Shown here one piece after another: positions 16,670 through 27,270 of a stretch of 64,000 bases of DNA. Position 1 is the first letter of the stretch. Every line of letters starts with the position of its first letter. The notes beneath the pieces are model-generated. The model did not search any database and was not told where the DNA came from. It saw nothing but the letters and a program-made list of their open reading frames with translations. The stretch is from WHTX01 sp038255145 (lineage in GTDB: Bacteria; Actinomycetota; Acidimicrobiia; Acidimicrobiales; CAIXPF01). The stretch spans positions 55,669 through 119,668 of the forward strand of contig JBBSLP010000007.1 of the NCBI GenBank assembly GCA_038255145.1, given 5' to 3'. Both the position numbers and the translations under genes were made by a program.

Positions 16670-17896
16670 GTGACGGCTACGCCTGTACCTGAGCTGGGCT
16701 TCGATGATGTCCTCGCCGCCCGGCGCATCGTCGACCTGGTCGAGCGCACCCCCAGCGCGCCGTCGCGCACCCTGTCGGCCATCACCGGGGCACAGGTGGT
16801 GGTGAAGTTCGAGAACCTGCAGTTCACGGGTTCCTTCAAGGACCGGGGGGCGGCCAACCGCCTGCTCGCCCTCGACGCCGAGCAGCGGCGACGAGGGGTG
16901 GTGGCCGTCTCCGCCGGCAACCATGCGCAGGGGGTCGCTTACCACGCAGCGCGGTTGAACATCCCCGCCACCATCGTCATGCCCGCCAGTGCCCCCCTCA
17001 CCAAGGTGGCCAACACCGCCCACCTCGGGGCCAAGGTCATCCAGCTCGGCGCCACCCTGGCCGATACCGCCCTCGCCGTCGACGCCCTCCTGGCCGAGGG
17101 GCTGACCCTCATCCACCCCTACGACGACCCCCTGGTCGTGGCCGGCCAGGGCACCGTCGCCCTCGAGCTGCTGGCCGACCACCCCGACCTCGACGTCATC
17201 GTCGTGCCCGTGGGCGGTGGGGGCCTGTGCACCGGGGTGGCCCTGGTGGCGGCGGCCCTGGCGCCCCACTGCCGGGTGGTGGGGGTGCAGAGCGAGCTCT
17301 ACCCCCACCTGGTGTGCCAGCTCACCGGTCGACCCCGTCCCGAGGCCTCCCCGGTGAGCTCGCTGGCCGACGGCATCGCCGTGAAGCTGCCCGGCGCCAT
17401 CGCCCTGCACCACCTCCCCCGCCTCGGCGTCGAGCTCATGACCGTGCCCGAGTCGCGCATCGAGGAGGCGGTGGGTCTGTACCTCGAGGTGGAGAAGACG
17501 GTGGCCGAGGGAGCCGGCGCCATCGCCCTGGCCGCCCTGCTCGAACGCCCCGACGCCTTCCGGGACCAACGGGTGGGCCTGCTGCTCACCGGGGGCAACA
17601 TCGACCCCCGGTTGTTGGCCTCGGTCGGCCTGCGGGCCCTGGTGCGCCAGGGTCGGCTGACCCACCTGCGGGTCGAGGCCGACGACCTGCCCGGCAGCCT
17701 GGCCCGCATCGCCACCATCGTCGGTGACCAGGGCGGCAACGTCATCGAAGTCGTCCACGAGCGCCTCCTCGGCGCCGTGCCCGCCCGCCGTGTCGACCTG
17801 GACCTGCTGGTGGAGACCCTGGACCGGGCCCACCTCGATCGCATCGTGGCCGCCCTCGAGCGGGGCAGCCACCGGGTCGTCGTCCTCGACGTCTGA
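16670..17896 (+). CDS. ilvA: Threonine ammonia-lyase
   Basis: 408 residues from the GTG at 16670; the frame stays open to 16541 but that would overlap the divergent gene's start. PLP enzyme: Lys57 in FTGSFKDRGAANR forms the Schiff base, SAGNHAQGVAYHA follows, and VPVGGGGLCTG binds the cofactor phosphate. A C-terminal ACT domain (about residues 335-408, LRVEADDLPGSLARIATIV) matches the short, single-ACT threonine dehydratase group. It converts threonine to 2-oxobutanoate for isoleucine synthesis or catabolism. No other isoleucine genes are nearby, which leans towards a stand-alone or catabolic role. Confidence 0.9.
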   Translation: MTATPVPELGFDDVLAARRIVDLVERTPSAPSRTLSAITGAQVVVKFENLQFTGSFKDRGAANRLLALDAEQRRRGVVAVSAGNHAQGVAYHAARLNIPATIVMPASAPLTKVANTAHLGAKVIQLGATLADTALAVDALLAEGLTLIHPYDDPLVVAGQGTVALELLADHPDLDVIVVPVGGGGLCTGVALVAAALAPHCRVVGVQSELYPHLVCQLTGRPRPEASPVSSLADGIAVKLPGAIALHHLPRLGVELMTVPESRIEEAVGLYLEVEKTVAEGAGAIALAALLERPDAFRDQRVGLLLTGGNIDPRLLASVGLRALVRQGRLTHLRVEADDLPGSLARIATIVGDQGGNVIEVVHERLLGAVPARRVDLDLLVETLDRAHLDRIVAALERGSHRVVVLDV

Positions 17897-17913
17897 CAGG
17901 TGACGTCTGGCGC

Positions 17914-18405
17914 TCAGGTGTCGCTGATGTGGATGGGGGTGGCGGGCAGGTCCCCGTTGATGATGGGTGGCAGCAGGTCGCGCAGCCGCGGCGGCAGCGT
18001 GGGCTCGTCGCTGGCCAGTAGCTCGTCGAGCGTCCACCAGCGCGAGCCCCGGAAGGCCATGGCCTCGAACAGTTCGAGGTGGCCCGGTTCCGACGTCACC
18101 ACGTCGTCGACCCAGGCCACGTGGATGACCTCGTCCTGGTCGAAGTGGTAGCCGGCGAAGCGGAAGTTGACGTGCTGGGTCCAGATCACCGGCCCGATGC
18201 GGGCGTCGGTGATGCCCGCTTCCTCCCACAGCTCGCGTAGGGCGGTGACGTCGGAGCTCTCGTCACCGTCGATGCCGCCACCGGGGATCTCCCACCAGGC
18301 GGGCTTGCTGGCGTCACCAGGGTCGACCGCGTTGATGAGGAAGACCCGGCCGTCCTTGTCGAGGGCGACGACGCGCGCCGCCCTCCGTCGCCACACCCAG
18401 CTCAT
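17914..18405 (-). CDS. NUDIX hydrolase
   Basis: 163 residues from the ATG at 18405 (MSWVWRRRAARVVAL), supported by TAGCTT at 18414-18419, 8 nt upstream. The Nudix box starts GGGIDGDESSDVTALRELWE and runs into EAGI, with all catalytic Glu residues present, preceded by KPAWWEIPGGG. The enzyme should hydrolyse a nucleoside diphosphate-linked substrate with Mg. The substrate is unknown. It converges on ilvA with 17 nt between stops. Confidence 0.88.
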   Translation of the reverse strand: MSWVWRRRAARVVALDKDGRVFLINAVDPGDASKPAWWEIPGGGIDGDESSDVTALRELWEEAGITDARIGPVIWTQHVNFRFAGYHFDQDEVIHVAWVDDVVTSEPGHLELFEAMAFRGSRWWTLDELLASDEPTLPPRLRDLLPPIINGDLPATPIHISDT

Positions 18406-18471
18406 GGCGCCGGAAGCTAGCCGTGTGGTCCCCGTCACGCCGCACGGGGACGCCAGCTAGGGTCGCGGCCC

Positions 18472-19392
18472 GTGCCCCGGGTTACCGCTGTCCCCTCCGC
18501 GCCCGCCGACCGTCGCTACGACGGCGTGACCGTGCTCTTCGGTGCCGAGAACGGCAAGTACCCCTCGGGGAACTCGCTGCTCATCCACGGCGCCGAGGAG
18601 ACGATCCTCGTCGACCCCTCCCTGGCCGTGCACGAACGGGGCGGAGCCCCCGCCGACGTGGACCGGGTGCTGTTGAGCCATGCCCACGAGGACCACATGG
18701 CCGGGCTGTACCTGTTCCCCGAGGTTCCCGTGCACGTGCACGAGGACGACCTCGAAGGGGCCCGGTCGTTGGAGGGCCTGCTGGCCATCTACGGGCTCGA
18801 CCCCGAGGCCGAGGCCGCCTTCACGCCCGAACTGATCGACACGTTCAACATCTCGGGCCGCCCCGATGCGGTGCCCTTCGAGGACGGCGCCCGCTTCGAC
18901 CTCGGCGGGGGGCGCACGGTCACCGTGCTCCACCTGCCCGGGCACACCGGGGGCCACAGCGGCCTGCTGGTCGAGCCCGATGGCTTCTTCTTCGTGGCCG
19001 ACGTCGACCTGAGCGGCTTCGGGCCCTACTACGGCGACGTCACCAGCAGCCTCGACGGCTTCGAGCGCTCCATGGCCCGCTGCCGCGAGGTCGACGCCCG
19101 CTGGTACTGCACCTTCCACCACAAGGGCCTCATCGAGGGCCGGGCCGAGTTCCTGGCCCAGCTCGACGAGTTCCACGACGTGCTGCGTCGGCGGGAGGAC
19201 GCCATCCTCGACTTCCTGGCCGAGCCCCGCACCGTGGCCGACCTGGTGGCCCACCGCTTCGTGTACCGCCCCCACATCGAGTCGGCCTTCGTGGACACCG
19301 TCGAACGGCGCACGGCGCTGAACCACCTCGAGCGCCTGGTCCCTGCGGGCCGGGTGACCGAGATCGAGCCCGGCACCTACCGCGCCGTGTGA
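18472..19392 (+). CDS. Metallo-beta-lactamase fold hydrolase
   Basis: 306 residues from a GTG; TAGGGT at 18458-18463 ends 8 nt upstream. The metal-binding HAHEDH lies near residue 64, LPGHTGGHSG near 158 and VADVDLSG near 177, completing the glyoxalase II-like dinuclear zinc site. The remaining His is in CTFHHKGL. The C-terminal helical part (DAILDFLAEPRTVADLVAHRF) resembles the winged-helix extension seen in LACTB2-like members. It probably cleaves a thioester or phosphodiester; the exact substrate cannot be read. Confidence 0.85.
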   Translation: MPRVTAVPSAPADRRYDGVTVLFGAENGKYPSGNSLLIHGAEETILVDPSLAVHERGGAPADVDRVLLSHAHEDHMAGLYLFPEVPVHVHEDDLEGARSLEGLLAIYGLDPEAEAAFTPELIDTFNISGRPDAVPFEDGARFDLGGGRTVTVLHLPGHTGGHSGLLVEPDGFFFVADVDLSGFGPYYGDVTSSLDGFERSMARCREVDARWYCTFHHKGLIEGRAEFLAQLDEFHDVLRRREDAILDFLAEPRTVADLVAHRFVYRPHIESAFVDTVERRTALNHLERLVPAGRVTEIEPGTYRAV

Positions 19393-19521
19393 GGCGGCGG
19401 TGGGGCCGTCACCAGGGCGGGATGACGTGGCCGTGCGGTGGCGATGAGGGTGTGAGCTGGGCCCGAAGGTGGTCGGACCAGCCGGTACGATGGCCCGGCC
19501 GTCCGACGAATCGAGATCCGC

Positions 19522-20190
19522 TTGGCATCCGACCCGCTCCTGCCGCCCGCTGACGTCCCTGCTCAAGGGGCTGATGACGGCGATCGGCGAGGGCCGGGAA
19601 CGGCGGGTGGCGCCGCGGCGACCGGTGGTGGGGGCAGCGTGGCCGCGCAACGTCGCCAGGCCCGCATCAGGTCCCGCAACCGGGCCCTGGCCGAATGGGT
19701 GGTGGCCATCGGTCTGGCCGTGGTCGCCGCCCTGGCCATCAAGACGTGGCTGGTGCAGGCGTTCATCATCCCGTCCCAGTCCATGGAGAACACCCTCGAG
19801 GTCGGCGACCGGGTGCTGGTGGCCAAGTTCGCCTACCGCATCTCCGACATCGACCACGGTGACGTGGTCGTCTTCAAGAACCCCGATCGGCTGCCCGGCG
19901 AGCCTGCGCAGCTCATCAAGCGGGTGATCGGCCTGAGCGGGGACACCGTGGAGGCCATCGACGGCCACGTGCAGGTCAACGGCGTGGCCATCGACGAGTC
20001 CTACCTGCGGCCCGGTGTCATCACCACCGATCTGCCCAAGACCGCCGTCCCCGAGGGCGACCTGTTCGTCATGGGCGACAACCGCTCCAACAGCCGCGAC
20101 AGCCGCTTCATCGGCCCGGTACCCGTCCACCTGGTCGTGGGCAAGGCCTTCTTCCGCATATGGCCGCCCGGCCGCATGGGCACCCTGTAG
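19522..20190 (+). CDS. lepB: Signal peptidase I
   Basis: 222 residues from a TTG at 19522; a GTG at 19639 with GGTGGGGG upstream is a plausible alternative, removing a Gly/Ala-rich cytoplasmic leader. One transmembrane helix (about 58-77) is followed by the Ser-Lys dyad: FIIPSQSMENTL with nucleophile Ser87, and LIKRVIG with Lys133. MGDNRSNSRDSR is box E. It removes N-terminal signal peptides from exported proteins on the outer face of the membrane. The usual rplS/rnhB neighbours are absent. Confidence 0.92.
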   Translation: MASDPLLPPADVPAQGADDGDRRGPGTAGGAAATGGGGSVAAQRRQARIRSRNRALAEWVVAIGLAVVAALAIKTWLVQAFIIPSQSMENTLEVGDRVLVAKFAYRISDIDHGDVVVFKNPDRLPGEPAQLIKRVIGLSGDTVEAIDGHVQVNGVAIDESYLRPGVITTDLPKTAVPEGDLFVMGDNRSNSRDSRFIGPVPVHLVVGKAFFRIWPPGRMGTL

Positions 20191-20248
20191 CGCCCTGCCC
20201 GCCTCCCGGGCCGGGGCGCGTCCCCGCTCGGATCGACATCGCCGCCGG

Positions 20249-21073
20249 TCAGGCCGGCCAGGTGGCCCGCAGCCGGGCCAGATCGTCGGCGCCGTGGGCC
20301 CGGGTCACCACGACGACGTCGTGCACCCCGAGGGCATCGAGGCGGGCCAGCCGCGCCCTGACAACCTCGGGCGGGCCCACCAGTTCGACGGGGTCGTCGT
20401 CACCATCGGGGCTGGCGGCGGCGTCGAGGTCGGCGGCCACGTTGGTGACCACCACCCGACCCCTTCCCCCGGCATCGCGGTAGCGGGCCGCCCCCTGGGC
20501 CACCAGGGTCCAGCTCGAGCGGGCCCCCGAGCCGATCCAGCCGTCGAAGCGGCGGGCGGCCCGGGGAATCCACACGCTGCCCGCCCAGCTGCCCACGAGG
20601 ATGGGAGGCCCGCCGACCACGGCCGGCCACGGGCTCAGCTGGGAGCCGTCGACCTCGTCCCCGGCCAGCAGGCGGACCAGGGCGTCGAGGTGGTGGGTGA
20701 AGGTGGCGAAGCGGGCGCCGTGCTCGGCGCCCACGGCGGTGAAGTCGGCCTCCGTCGAGCCCGCGCCCACGCCCAGGAGCAGACGGCCCCCAGCCACCAG
20801 CTGGGTGGTGGCCACCCGCTGGGCCAGCTCGAAGGGGGTGCGTAGGGGGAGCTGGAGCACACCCGTGCCCAGCTCGATGTGGCTGGTGACCGTGGCGGCG
20901 ATGGCCAGGGCGGTCAGGGGGTCGGGCAGCAGGAAGCCCCGGCCCAGGGCGTCGAACACCCAGGCCGAGGCGAACCCGGCGTCCTCGATGCGTCGGGCGC
21001 CGTCAGCCAGGGTGGCGGGACCGAGAGGGCCTCCGCCCACCTCCCGCACGGGCAGGACGACCCCGAGGCGCAC
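20249..21073 (-). CDS. LLM class F420-type oxidoreductase
   Basis: 274 residues from a GTG. Short luciferase-like protein: MRLGVVLPVREVGGG, GFASAWVFDALGRGF, IELGTGVLQLPLRTPFELAQRV, LLLGVGAGSTEADF and PPILVGSWAG. The brevity and the VVVTRAHGADD C-terminus fit the F420-dependent group common in actinobacteria. It should be a cytosolic TIM barrel carrying out hydride transfer on an unknown substrate. Its start lies 21 nt upstream of the following HSL esterase's 3' end region boundary, both on the minus strand; the esterase is upstream and may be cotranscribed. Confidence 0.82.
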   Translation of the reverse strand: MRLGVVLPVREVGGGPLGPATLADGARRIEDAGFASAWVFDALGRGFLLPDPLTALAIAATVTSHIELGTGVLQLPLRTPFELAQRVATTQLVAGGRLLLGVGAGSTEADFTAVGAEHGARFATFTHHLDALVRLLAGDEVDGSQLSPWPAVVGGPPILVGSWAGSVWIPRAARRFDGWIGSGARSSWTLVAQGAARYRDAGGRGRVVVTNVAADLDAAASPDGDDDPVELVGPPEVVRARLARLDALGVHDVVVVTRAHGADDLARLRATWPA

Positions 21074-21094
21074 GTTCTGGCCGCTGCCGCGGGC

Positions 21095-21991
21095 TCAGCC
21101 GACCTGCGTGCGGATGTAGGCACCGATGCCGGCCACGGCTTCGTCGGCGCCGTCGATCAGCCCGCAGTAGAAGTGCCACACGTGGACCATGCCGTCCCAC
21201 TCCTCGAGGGTGACGTCCACGCCCGCCTTCTCGGCCGCCTCGGCCAGCAGGCGCGAGTCGTCGAGCAGGACCTCTTCCGTGCCCACCTGCAGCAGCATGG
21301 GCGGGGCCCCGGTCCAGTCGCCGAAGATGGGCGAGATGAGGGGGGACTTCGGGTCGGCCCCGGCCACGTAACCGGCGATGGTCCCCGCCAGCATGCTCCG
21401 GTCGATCATGGGGTCGGCCTCGGCCCGATCGACGTGGGAGGCACCGCTGCACGTCATGTCGACGAAGGCCGACAGCCCGATCATGGCCGCGGGCAGGGGC
21501 TGGCCGGCGTCTTTGAGGGCGAGGATGGTGGCCGCGGCCAGCCCGCCACCGGCCGAGTCGCCGGCGATGACGGTGCGGCCGGCGGTGACCCCGGGCTGGG
21601 ACAGGAGCCAGGCCCACGCGGCCAGGCTGTCGTCGAGGGCGGCGGGGTGGGGGTCCTCGGGGGCGAGGCGGTAGTCGAGGGTCAGCACCCGGGCCCCGCT
21701 GGCCGCGGAGATCTGCGAGGCCAGGGACCGGTGGGTGGCGCACGAGCCCGTCTCGTAGCCGCCGCCGTGCAGGTAGTACACGACCTTGCCGGGATCAGCC
21801 CCGGCGGCCACCACCCATTCGGCGGGGCGTCCGCCGGCGTCGACCGCGGTGACCTCGGTCCCTGCCACCAGGGGGGCCTTGGCGCTGTCGCGCTCCATGG
21901 CGGCCCGGCGCACGGCGATGGGGGTGTCGGTCGCGCCCTTGGGGCGGCTGCGGATGCGACTGACGAGCTCTTCGGCGGACATCTTGGCCAT
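21095..21991 (-). CDS. Alpha/beta hydrolase, hormone-sensitive lipase (HSL) family
   Basis: 298 residues from the ATG at 21991, supported by TAAGGT at 22000-22005, 8 nt upstream. YYLHGGGYETGS gives the HGGG oxyanion motif, VIAGDSAGGGLAA the GDSAG nucleophile elbow, and EEWDGMVHVWHFY the catalytic His; an Asp precedes it in LLDDSRLLAE. Such enzymes hydrolyse short acyl esters or lactones in the cytosol. It lies 21 nt upstream of the LLM gene on the same strand. Confidence 0.88.
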   Translation of the reverse strand: MAKMSAEELVSRIRSRPKGATDTPIAVRRAAMERDSAKAPLVAGTEVTAVDAGGRPAEWVVAAGADPGKVVYYLHGGGYETGSCATHRSLASQISAASGARVLTLDYRLAPEDPHPAALDDSLAAWAWLLSQPGVTAGRTVIAGDSAGGGLAAATILALKDAGQPLPAAMIGLSAFVDMTCSGASHVDRAEADPMIDRSMLAGTIAGYVAGADPKSPLISPIFGDWTGAPPMLLQVGTEEVLLDDSRLLAEAAEKAGVDVTLEEWDGMVHVWHFYCGLIDGADEAVAGIGAYIRTQVG

Positions 21992-22125
21992 GACGGCGGA
22001 CCTTAGGGCCGCGACCCCGGGGGCCGTCGCCGATCTTGCGGGGGCGTCGGGCCAGGTGCGGAGGCCGCCCTGCCTGGCGCCTGGCCGCCCCACACCGGAG
22101 AATGGGTCCGACCAGGGAGAACCGC

Positions 22126-23169
22126 GTGCCCGCCAGATATGCGATCTTCGTCGACGCGGCGTTCCTGTGGGCGTCCGTGGGCGAGCTGCTCTACGGCAGC
22201 AACGACAGGTCCCGACTGACCTGTGACTACGAGGGGTTGGTCGAGGACCTGGTGGCCGCCACGGGGGCCGACGCCGGCCGTGAGCTGCTGCGCACCTACT
22301 GGTACGACGGCGCCGTCAACAAGGTCCCCACCCCCGAGCAGAAGCGCATCGGCCTGCTCCCCTCGGTCAAGCTGCGCCTGGGCCGGGTCGTCAGTGGCCA
22401 CCAGAAGGGCGTCGACTCCCTCATCGTGTTGGACCTGCTCAAGCTGTCGGGCACGGGCATGGTGGACACCATCTACCTGCTGTCGGGCGACGATGACCTG
22501 ACCGAAGGCGTGCGCGAGGCCCAGGCCCTGGGGGTGCGCGTGTCCCTCATCGGTGCGGCCACGGCCCTGCCCCGCCACTCGGAATCCCTGTTGCTCGAGG
22601 CCGACGGGGTCGAGCTCTGGGGAGAGGAGCTGTGGCGCCCCCACTTCACGCGGACCGCGCCCGAGCCCTACTCACCCAGCCCGTCGAGTGGGCCTCGCAC
22701 CCAGACCGCCCGCCAGGCCGCGGTCAGTGCCGGACCCGAGGCCGTGCAGACCTTCGGCCGGGTGGGTTACGCCTTCGCCACCCGCTGGTTGGACGAGGCC
22801 AGCGACGCCGAGGTCGAACGCATCATGCGGGCCCGACCCCGCATCCCCGGCGATCTCGATGCCCGCCTGCTGTGGGACACCTCGGCCGGACGTGACCTGA
22901 GCGAGGGTGAGCGGGTGGCCCTGCGCGAGGGCTTCTGGCGGGCCGTCGACGAGGACACCCACGACGCCGATGACCACGACGCCGGTGACGTCGTCGACGA
23001 CGGCCACGACGACGGCCACGACGCCGATGACCACGCCGATGACCCCGCCGATGACCGCGATGGCGGTCCTGCCGTTGTGGACGACGTCGACGGTCCCGAC
23101 GATGACGGACCTGCGGACGACGGCGCCCCTGTCGGCTCCTCGGCCGGGGACGGCGTCACCTCGTCCTGA
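22126..23169 (+). CDS. NYN/PIN-like domain protein with Asp/His-rich tail
   Basis: 347 residues from the GTG at 22126, with GGGAGA 6 nt upstream. The N-terminal 185 residues form an NYN (LabA/DUF88-type) domain: YAIFVDAAFLWAS, QKGVDSLIVLDLLKL and IYLLSGDDDL supply the acidic residues expected of a PIN-fold ribonuclease. A linker and a helical segment follow. The last 75 residues are a low-complexity repeat of DDHD, DDGHDD and DDPADD units that could bind metal ions. The RNA target is unknown. It is divergent from the HSL esterase. Confidence 0.8.
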   Translation: MPARYAIFVDAAFLWASVGELLYGSNDRSRLTCDYEGLVEDLVAATGADAGRELLRTYWYDGAVNKVPTPEQKRIGLLPSVKLRLGRVVSGHQKGVDSLIVLDLLKLSGTGMVDTIYLLSGDDDLTEGVREAQALGVRVSLIGAATALPRHSESLLLEADGVELWGEELWRPHFTRTAPEPYSPSPSSGPRTQTARQAAVSAGPEAVQTFGRVGYAFATRWLDEASDAEVERIMRARPRIPGDLDARLLWDTSAGRDLSEGERVALREGFWRAVDEDTHDADDHDAGDVVDDGHDDGHDADDHADDPADDRDGGPAVVDDVDGPDDDGPADDGAPVGSSAGDGVTSS

Positions 23170-23193
23170 CGCCCCTGGCCCCCGGGTGTCGGC

Positions 23194-24030
23194 CTAGGTC
23201 GTCGGGCGGGGGGAGCGGGCCAGGCCCTCCTGGGCGATGGAGGCGATGTGGCGCCCGTCGCGGGAGTGCACGGTGCCCATGGCCAGGCCCCGGGCGTCGT
23301 GGAGGCCACCGGCCCGGATGTCGAAGAGCATCCACTCGTCGGCCCGGAAGGGGCGGTGGATCCACAGCGCGTGGTCCAGGGAGGCGGTCATCATGTCCTC
23401 CCAGGACAGGCCCTGGGGGTGGGCGGCGATGATGGCGTCCATGGGGTTGTGGTCCGACAGGTAGGCCAGGGCGCAGGCGTGGACCACGGGGTCGTCACCC
23501 AGGTGGTCCTCGGCCCGGATCCACATGACCGAGCGGGCGGGCTCGGTGGCCCGGGTCAGGGGCACGACCCGCACGTCACCGAAGTTCTCCCACACCGTGG
23601 GCTCGAGCTGATCGGGCTGGGGGAGGATCTGGGGCAGGGGCCGTCCCGGGCTGTCGGCGTCGTCCTCGGGAGCGTGGAACGAGGCGTCGAGGTTGAGGAT
23701 GGCCCCGTCGGCCTGGCGGGCCACCACCCGTCGGGTCATGAACGAGCGCCCGTCACGGATGCGGTCGACCTCGAAGCGGATGATCTCACCGGGCTTGCCG
23801 CCGAGGATGAAGTTGGCGTGCAGGGAGTGGGGCAGGTGGGTGGTGGGCACGGTGGCCGACGCGGCCCGGAAGGCCTGGGCCACGACCTGGCCGCCGTAGA
23901 CCCGGCCCCAGCTGTAGGGCGGGCACAGGCCGTCGAAGGTGTCGGTGTCCACCTCGGCGAGGGTCAGCAGGGCCACCAGGTCGGCGGGCACGGTCGAGCT
24001 GGGGCGCTGGTCAGGGGGCTCAGACGTCAT
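23194..24030 (-). CDS. tesB: Acyl-CoA thioesterase II
   Basis: 278 residues from the ATG at 24030, preceded by TACGGT about 10 nt upstream. Double hot-dog fold: GRVYGGQVVAQAFRAAS and LHANFILGGKPGEIIRFEVDRIRDGRSF in the first repeat, YLSDHNPMDAI and ASLDHALWIHRPFRADEWMLF in the second, with the Asp of ASLDHALW as the catalytic acid. It hydrolyses medium- or long-chain acyl-CoA to free fatty acid and CoA. It converges on the NYN gene. Confidence 0.92.
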   Translation of the reverse strand: MTSEPPDQRPSSTVPADLVALLTLAEVDTDTFDGLCPPYSWGRVYGGQVVAQAFRAASATVPTTHLPHSLHANFILGGKPGEIIRFEVDRIRDGRSFMTRRVVARQADGAILNLDASFHAPEDDADSPGRPLPQILPQPDQLEPTVWENFGDVRVVPLTRATEPARSVMWIRAEDHLGDDPVVHACALAYLSDHNPMDAIIAAHPQGLSWEDMMTASLDHALWIHRPFRADEWMLFDIRAGGLHDARGLAMGTVHSRDGRHIASIAQEGLARSPRPTT

Positions 24031-24068
24031 CAGGGCCCCGACCGTAGCGGGGACCGGGTCGACCCTGG

Positions 24069-24271
24069 TCAGTCCCGGCGCCGCAGGACGGGCCCCAGGG
24101 CGGCCAGGCCCAGGGCCATCAGGCACAACGGACCCAGCCAGCGCCACAGGGCCAGGCCGAGGTGGCCGTCGCCGAGCACGGTCAGGGCCACCCCCACGGA
24201 CAGCACCCCGACCAGGGCCTGGATCAGGTTGGTCACCCGGGTCAGCTCGCGCAGCCCGGGTCGTCGCACGC

Positions 24272-24275
<4 letters not shown>
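24069..24275 (-). CDS. Small two-helix membrane protein of the PspC/LiaF operon
   Basis: 68 residues. A basic N-terminus (MSVRRPGLRELTR) precedes two hydrophobic helices (about 17-35 and 44-62), and it ends PVLRRRD. Its ATG overlaps the stop of the upstream PspC/LiaF-like gene by 4 nt (ATGA), so the two are translationally coupled. No named family recognised. Its position suggests an accessory membrane partner of the stress sensor. Confidence 0.7.
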
Positions 24276-25801
<1,526 letters not shown>

Positions 25802-25935
25802 CCCGGCCCCGTGACCATCGGGGATGACCCCGGGCCGACCCTGAGGTCCATCTTTGAGGCCCTCCGTGACCTCAGGGTCAGAACCGGGGTGCTACCTGAT
25901 GGTCCCGCCCCCGGCCCTGCGCGACGATCGGGGTC

Positions 25936-27270
25936 ATGAACCGTGACGCGCTCGCCTTCCCCCGGCGCGGTCGCGACCGTGTCGTGGCCGGCGTGGCCGG
26001 CGGTTTCGCCGACACCTACCGGGCTGATCCCTTCGTCGTTCGCACCGCTCTGGTGGTGTTGTGCCTGGCCGGGGGGGTGGGCGTCCTCCTCTACGCCGCC
26101 GGCCTGGTCATCTCCACCCGACCCGAGGACGGGGTCGACGACGAGCTGGCCCTGGCCCGCCCCGGTGCTCGCCGGCCCCTGCCTCCCGACGCCCGCCGCA
26201 CCGCGGCGGTGGGCTGCTTCGCCGGGGCCGTGCTGTTCGGGGCCCGGGCCCTGGGGGCGTGGCCGGGGGACACGCTCATGGTGCCCGTGGTCATCATCGC
26301 CACCGGCCTGGGGGTGCTCGGTGCCGCCGGCGGTGGCCGCTCGGGGCGGCCGCTCGACGTGACCCGTCGTACCGGGGTGCTCCCCGGGGTGCGCTGGGCC
26401 ATGTTGGTAGGCGACACCCACGCCTGGTTGCGGGTGGTGGTGGGCATCGGGTTGCTGGCCTGGGGCCTGGGTGCCCTGGGCTTCGGCAGCGGTGCCCTGG
26501 TCGGGCTGCGCACCGCCCTGCTCGGTGCCCTGCTGGCCTTCGCCGGCATCGGCCTGGCCTTCGGTCCCCAGATCGCCCGCCTGGCCCAACAGGTGGGTGA
26601 CGAGCGTCGCGAACGCATCCGCTCCGAAGAACGGGCGGCCATGGCCGCCCACCTGCACGACTCCGTGCTGCAGACCCTGGCCCTCATCCAACGCACGGCC
26701 CATGACCCCCGGCGCACGGTCACCCTGGCCCGCCGCCAGGAGCGTGAGCTGCGGGCGTGGCTGTACGCCACCCCCGACGCCACCGTGGGGGTCGACGGTG
26801 CCGTGGTCACCCTGGCCGGTGCCGTGGCCGAGCTGGCCCAAGAGGTCGAGGACCTCCACGACGTGCAGGTCGAGGTGGTGGTGGTGGGCGACGTGGCCAT
26901 CGACGAGCGGGTGGCCGCCCTGTTGGCCGCCACCCGGGAGGCGGCGGTGAACGCGGCCAAGCACGCCGGGGTGGCCGACGTGGCCGTGTTCGTCGAGGTC
27001 GACGATGATGGTCTGTCGGCTTTCGTGCGCGACCGGGGTCGGGGCTTCGACCCCGCCACCGTGCCCGCCGACCGCCACGGTCTGGCCCGTTCCGTCGTGG
27101 CCCGGCTGCGTCGGGTGGGGGGTGACGCCGAGATCGACACCGCCCCCGGGGCCGGCACCGAGGTGCGGCTCCACCTGCCCATGTACCCACCGGCGCCGCC
27201 GCCGCCCTGGCTGGCGCCGAGCCCGCCGGTGGCGACCGCCGAAGACGGTCGAGAGACGAGGTCGCTGTGA
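25936..27270 (+). CDS. PspC-domain sensor histidine kinase
   Basis: 444 residues. An N-terminal PspC domain (about 9-62, GVAGGFADTYRADPFVVRTAL) is followed by about five further membrane helices, then a NarL-type dimerisation region with the phospho-acceptor His241 in HLHDSVLQTL, and an ATPase domain (EAAVNAAKHA, DRGRGFDP, HGLARSVVARLRRVGGDAEI). A Pro-rich tail ends the protein. The response regulator gene overlaps its stop by 4 nt. With the divergent LiaF-like protein this forms a LiaFSR-like envelope-stress circuit. Confidence 0.9.
   Translation: MNRDALAFPRRGRDRVVAGVAGGFADTYRADPFVVRTALVVLCLAGGVGVLLYAAGLVISTRPEDGVDDELALARPGARRPLPPDARRTAAVGCFAGAVLFGARALGAWPGDTLMVPVVIIATGLGVLGAAGGGRSGRPLDVTRRTGVLPGVRWAMLVGDTHAWLRVVVGIGLLAWGLGALGFGSGALVGLRTALLGALLAFAGIGLAFGPQIARLAQQVGDERRERIRSEERAAMAAHLHDSVLQTLALIQRTAHDPRRTVTLARRQERELRAWLYATPDATVGVDGAVVTLAGAVAELAQEVEDLHDVQVEVVVVGDVAIDERVAALLAATREAAVNAAKHAGVADVAVFVEVDDDGLSAFVRDRGRGFDPATVPADRHGLARSVVARLRRVGGDAEIDTAPGAGTEVRLHLPMYPPAPPPPWLAPSPPVATAEDGRETRSL

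Noticed and set aside
22979..23065. Repetitive GACGACGGCCAC tract as a possible CRISPR array
   Set aside because: The units are short, contiguous and degenerate, with no spacers. They encode the Asp/His-rich tail in frame.
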